Below the pieces are notes generated by a model that was not told the DNA's origin, did not search any database, and worked only from the letters and a program-made list of their open reading frames with translations. The translations under genes and the position numbers were made by a program. 7,652 bases of DNA from positions 1-7,652 of the forward strand of contig OMRF01000101.1 of NCBI GenBank assembly GCA_900313435.1, read 5' to 3'. Source of the DNA: an uncultured Lachnospiraceae bacterium (GTDB taxonomy: Bacteria; Bacillota; Clostridia; Lachnospirales; Lachnospiraceae). This document shows, piece after piece, positions 6,011 through 7,652 of the stretch (position 1 is its first letter; each line of letters opens with the position of its first letter).

Positions 6011-7089
6011 CCATCAATGACCATCTCGGTCTCACCGTCAAAGAGATAAACCCTCTCATAAGGAATGGAGAAGCTGATATGGGAATCTACCTCGGGAGTA
6101 TCATGAGGATCTATCTTCAGGATAGCCCTGTCATCATTGATGTTCATGTAGACATTCGTGTTGTCTCCGAGCATCTCTGTAAGCTCCACTTCACCTTTTA
6201 TTACAAAGGAATTCTCCTTCTCCCCGAGCTCGATCGCCTCCGGACGGAAGCCAAAGACTACCTCTTTCCCTTCATACTTTGATACATCAAATTTCGGCTT
6301 CTTTGAAAGATCCACAGGCTCACCGCCTATTCTGAAGATGCCGTTTTCGACCTTTCCCCTGATAAAGTTCATGGGAGGTTCGCCGATGAAGCCTGCCACA
6401 AAGACATTGGCGGGCTTAAAATAAAGCTCGAAGGGCGATCCCACCTGCTGGATATAACCATCCTTCATTACGACGATACGGTCCGCCATGGTCATGGCCT
6501 CGGTCTGATCATGAGTGACATATATTGTCGTAGCGCCGGTGGAACGGGCAATATTCGAAATCTCGGATCTCATGGTAACACGCTGCTTCGCATCAAGGTT
6601 GGAAAGGGGCTCGTCCATGAGGAAGATACCAACCTTCCTGATGATAGCACGACCAACCGCAACCCTCTGCCTCTGGCCTCCCGAAAGAGCCCTCGGAAGC
6701 CTGTCGAGATATTCCGTAAGGCCTAAGATATCAGCGACCCAGTTTACCTTTTCTTCAATGAGATCCTCGTCAACGCCTTCAAGGGTAAGACCATAGCCAA
6801 GGTTGTCATAAACCGTGAGCTGAGGATAAAGAGCATAGCTCTGGAAGACCATAGCTATCTCTCTCTGACGGGGAGAAAGCTCATTCGCTCTCTTGTCGCC
6901 TATATAAAAGTCGCCCTTAGAGATATCCTCAAGACCGGCGATCATACGAAGCGTAGTGGATTTTCCGCAACCAGAAGGCCCGACGAATACTATAAATTCG
7001 CCCTTTTCAATATCAAGATTGAAATTGTGGACCGCGTGGAAACCATTGGGATAGATCTTGTTGATCTCCTTAAGCCTTAGATAAGCCAT
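6007..7089 (-). CDS. ABC transporter ATP-binding protein, MsmX/UgpC/MalK type (CUT1 sugar importer)
   Basis: Nucleotide-binding subunit that powers a carbohydrate ABC importer from the cytosolic face of the membrane; 360 residues, the usual length. In order: aromatic A-loop Y13, Walker A GPSGCGKST (37-45), Q-loop Q83, signature LSGGQRQR (135-142), Walker B IFLMDEP (155-161), D-loop SNLD (163-166) and H193 in VTHD. A C-terminal OB-fold/TOBE region follows (about 235-360; VFGFRPEAIEL at 278-288), as in MalK, UgpC and MsmX. The ATG at 7089 has CGGAGG eight bases upstream. It starts 15 bases after the membrane protein gene and shares ATGA with the TIM-barrel gene. No permease or binding protein is visible, so these either lie beyond the right edge or the ATPase serves several importers, as MsmX does in Bacillus. 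Oligogalacturonides are the likely cargo by context. All ATPase residues are intact. Confidence 0.95.
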   Translation of the reverse strand: MAYLRLKEINKIYPNGFHAVHNFNLDIEKGEFIVFVGPSGCGKSTTLRMIAGLEDISKGDFYIGDKRANELSPRQREIAMVFQSYALYPQLTVYDNLGYGLTLEGVDEDLIEEKVNWVADILGLTEYLDRLPRALSGGQRQRVAVGRAIIRKVGIFLMDEPLSNLDAKQRVTMRSEISNIARSTGATTIYVTHDQTEAMTMADRIVVMKDGYIQQVGSPFELYFKPANVFVAGFIGEPPMNFIRGKVENGIFRIGGEPVDLSKKPKFDVSKYEGKEVVFGFRPEAIELGEKENSFVIKGEVELTEMLGDNTNVYMNINDDRAILKIDPHDTPEVDSHISFSIPYERVYLFDGETEMVIDG

Positions 7090-7104
7090 GGATCAAACCT
7101 CCGT

Positions 7105-7652
7105 TTATCTGTTCTTTTCTTTCGCATCAGCGACTATCTTCAGGAAAAGCCTCTTCATCCCTATGAAGAGCATATCAAAGCCAAGGTATATCGTTCCGAA
7201 TATCAGGGGACCGACGCCGAGGAAGGCCACCGCCCCGCTTTCGTTTCCGGGTATCGAGGTGATCAGCATATTGATCCATGTATAAGCCTCGAATACAAAG
7301 AACACGACCAAAAACGCGTATAATATGTTCAGGAAGAAGAACACGAACTTCTTGTTCGGGAACATCATATATTTATCCAGCGAGCCATCCGGATCCGCTA
7401 CGAACCTCAGTGAGTTGTTCACGAGAAGATCCGTGACAATGCCCATGGCTATTGCGAGAATAAACAGCTGGTCAAGGATATTAGTAACGAACATCCCGAG
7501 ACCCCAGAGGAAGAAGAAGCAGACAGCGCCGTTAAACCACCATTTGATGAAAAGCGCCTTGACCACATTGGGTATCCTGATCTTCTTCGCGCCTCGGAAT
7601 TTTCTAAGTTCCTTTTTAGAAACTACCGGTGAATTTGAGACATCAGCGGTTA
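7105..7652 (-). CDS. Uncharacterised four-helix membrane protein, 5' end cut by window
   Basis: The frame is open from the stop TAA (7107-7105) to the right edge, giving 181 visible residues (first whole codon at 7650), so the true start lies outside. A GTG at 7566 could start a 153-residue form. However, the 28 codons before it encode a hydrophilic, lysine/arginine-rich stretch (SKKELRKFRGAKKIRIPN) that looks like a genuine cytosolic N-terminus. Four hydrophobic segments follow at visible residues about 41-58, 61-78, 102-131 and 141-164, then a basic tail (KRLFLKIVADAKEKNR), predicting both ends in the cytosol. No ABC-permease EAA loop, enzyme motif or binding motif is seen. It precedes the sugar ATPase by 15 bases and is presumably cotranscribed, so it may be an accessory part of the importer. 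I do not recognise a characterised homologue; it does not look like YesL (DUF624), another small membrane protein of pectin loci. Function unknown. Confidence 0.8.
   Translation of the reverse strand, partial: TADVSNSPVVSKKELRKFRGAKKIRIPNVVKALFIKWWFNGAVCFFFLWGLGMFVTNILDQLFILAIAMGIVTDLLVNNSLRFVADPDGSLDKYMMFPNKKFVFFFLNILYAFLVVFFVFEAYTWINMLITSIPGNESGAVAFLGVGPLIFGTIYLGFDMLFIGMKRLFLKIVADAKEKNR

Noticed and set aside
7105..7566. GTG at 7566 as the true start of the membrane protein
   Set aside because: The frame remains open to the window edge, and the preceding 28 codons look like a real basic cytosolic N-terminus. The gene is therefore treated as partial.
1..7652. CRISPR arrays, insertion sequences, tRNA or rRNA genes, phage or defence genes
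   Set aside because: None seen: no regularly spaced repeats, transposase motifs, attachment-site duplications or structural RNA signatures. The window is almost fully filled by ordinary metabolic genes.

Overview
The window reads as part of a pectin (polygalacturonate) utilisation locus. Every gene lies on the minus strand, so transcription runs from the right edge towards the left. The proteins look like those of an anaerobic Firmicute, most plausibly a Lachnospiraceae-type Clostridium. The grounds are strong AGGAGG-type ribosome sites, a TRTGn extended -10 promoter, a MsmX-like sugar ATPase, and a dehydrogenase resembling streptococcal and clostridial relatives. The genus cannot be fixed from the sequence alone.

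Layout in transcription order. (1) 7652-7105: small four-helix membrane protein, cut by the right edge. (2) 7089-6007: MsmX/UgpC-type sugar ABC importer ATPase. (3) 6010-5141: sugar isomerase/epimerase-like TIM barrel, sharing ATGA with gene 2. (4) 5148-4000: GH105 unsaturated (rhamno)galacturonyl hydrolase, overlapping gene 3 by 8 nt. (5) 4000-2426: GH28 exo-polygalacturonase-like enzyme, joined to gene 4 by TGATG. (6) 2392-1529: KduI. (7) 1493-642: SDR dehydrogenase in the KduD position. A clear intrinsic terminator (575-611) ends this operon. A new promoter (506-534), with a palindrome and direct repeats beside it, then drives (8) 429-1, the start of a GPH-family sugar:cation symporter cut by the left edge. 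The overlaps and the short gaps of 15, 33 and 35 nt indicate that genes 1-7 form one transcript, whose promoter lies outside the window.

How the genes work together (inference from known pathways). Oligogalacturonides would enter through an ABC importer, of which only the ATPase is visible, and perhaps also the GPH symporter. The GH28 enzyme would trim saturated chains, and GH105 would remove the 4,5-unsaturated uronate left by pectate lyases. The unsaturated monouronate rearranges to 5-keto-4-deoxyuronate (DKI). KduI then makes 2,5-diketo-3-deoxygluconate, and the SDR reduces it to KDG. Neither glycoside hydrolase shows a signal peptide, so this is the intracellular end of the pathway. The outer lyases, the ABC permeases and binding protein, a regulator, KdgK and KdgA are not in the window.

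The main open points are the unassigned TIM-barrel enzyme, the SDR (closer in remembered sequence to gluconate-5-dehydrogenase/DhuD than to E. coli KduD), the uncharacterised membrane protein, and the operator-like DNA before the symporter. No RNA genes, insertion sequences, CRISPR arrays or broken genes were seen. The only non-coding stretch of any size is 430-641 (212 bases), described below.
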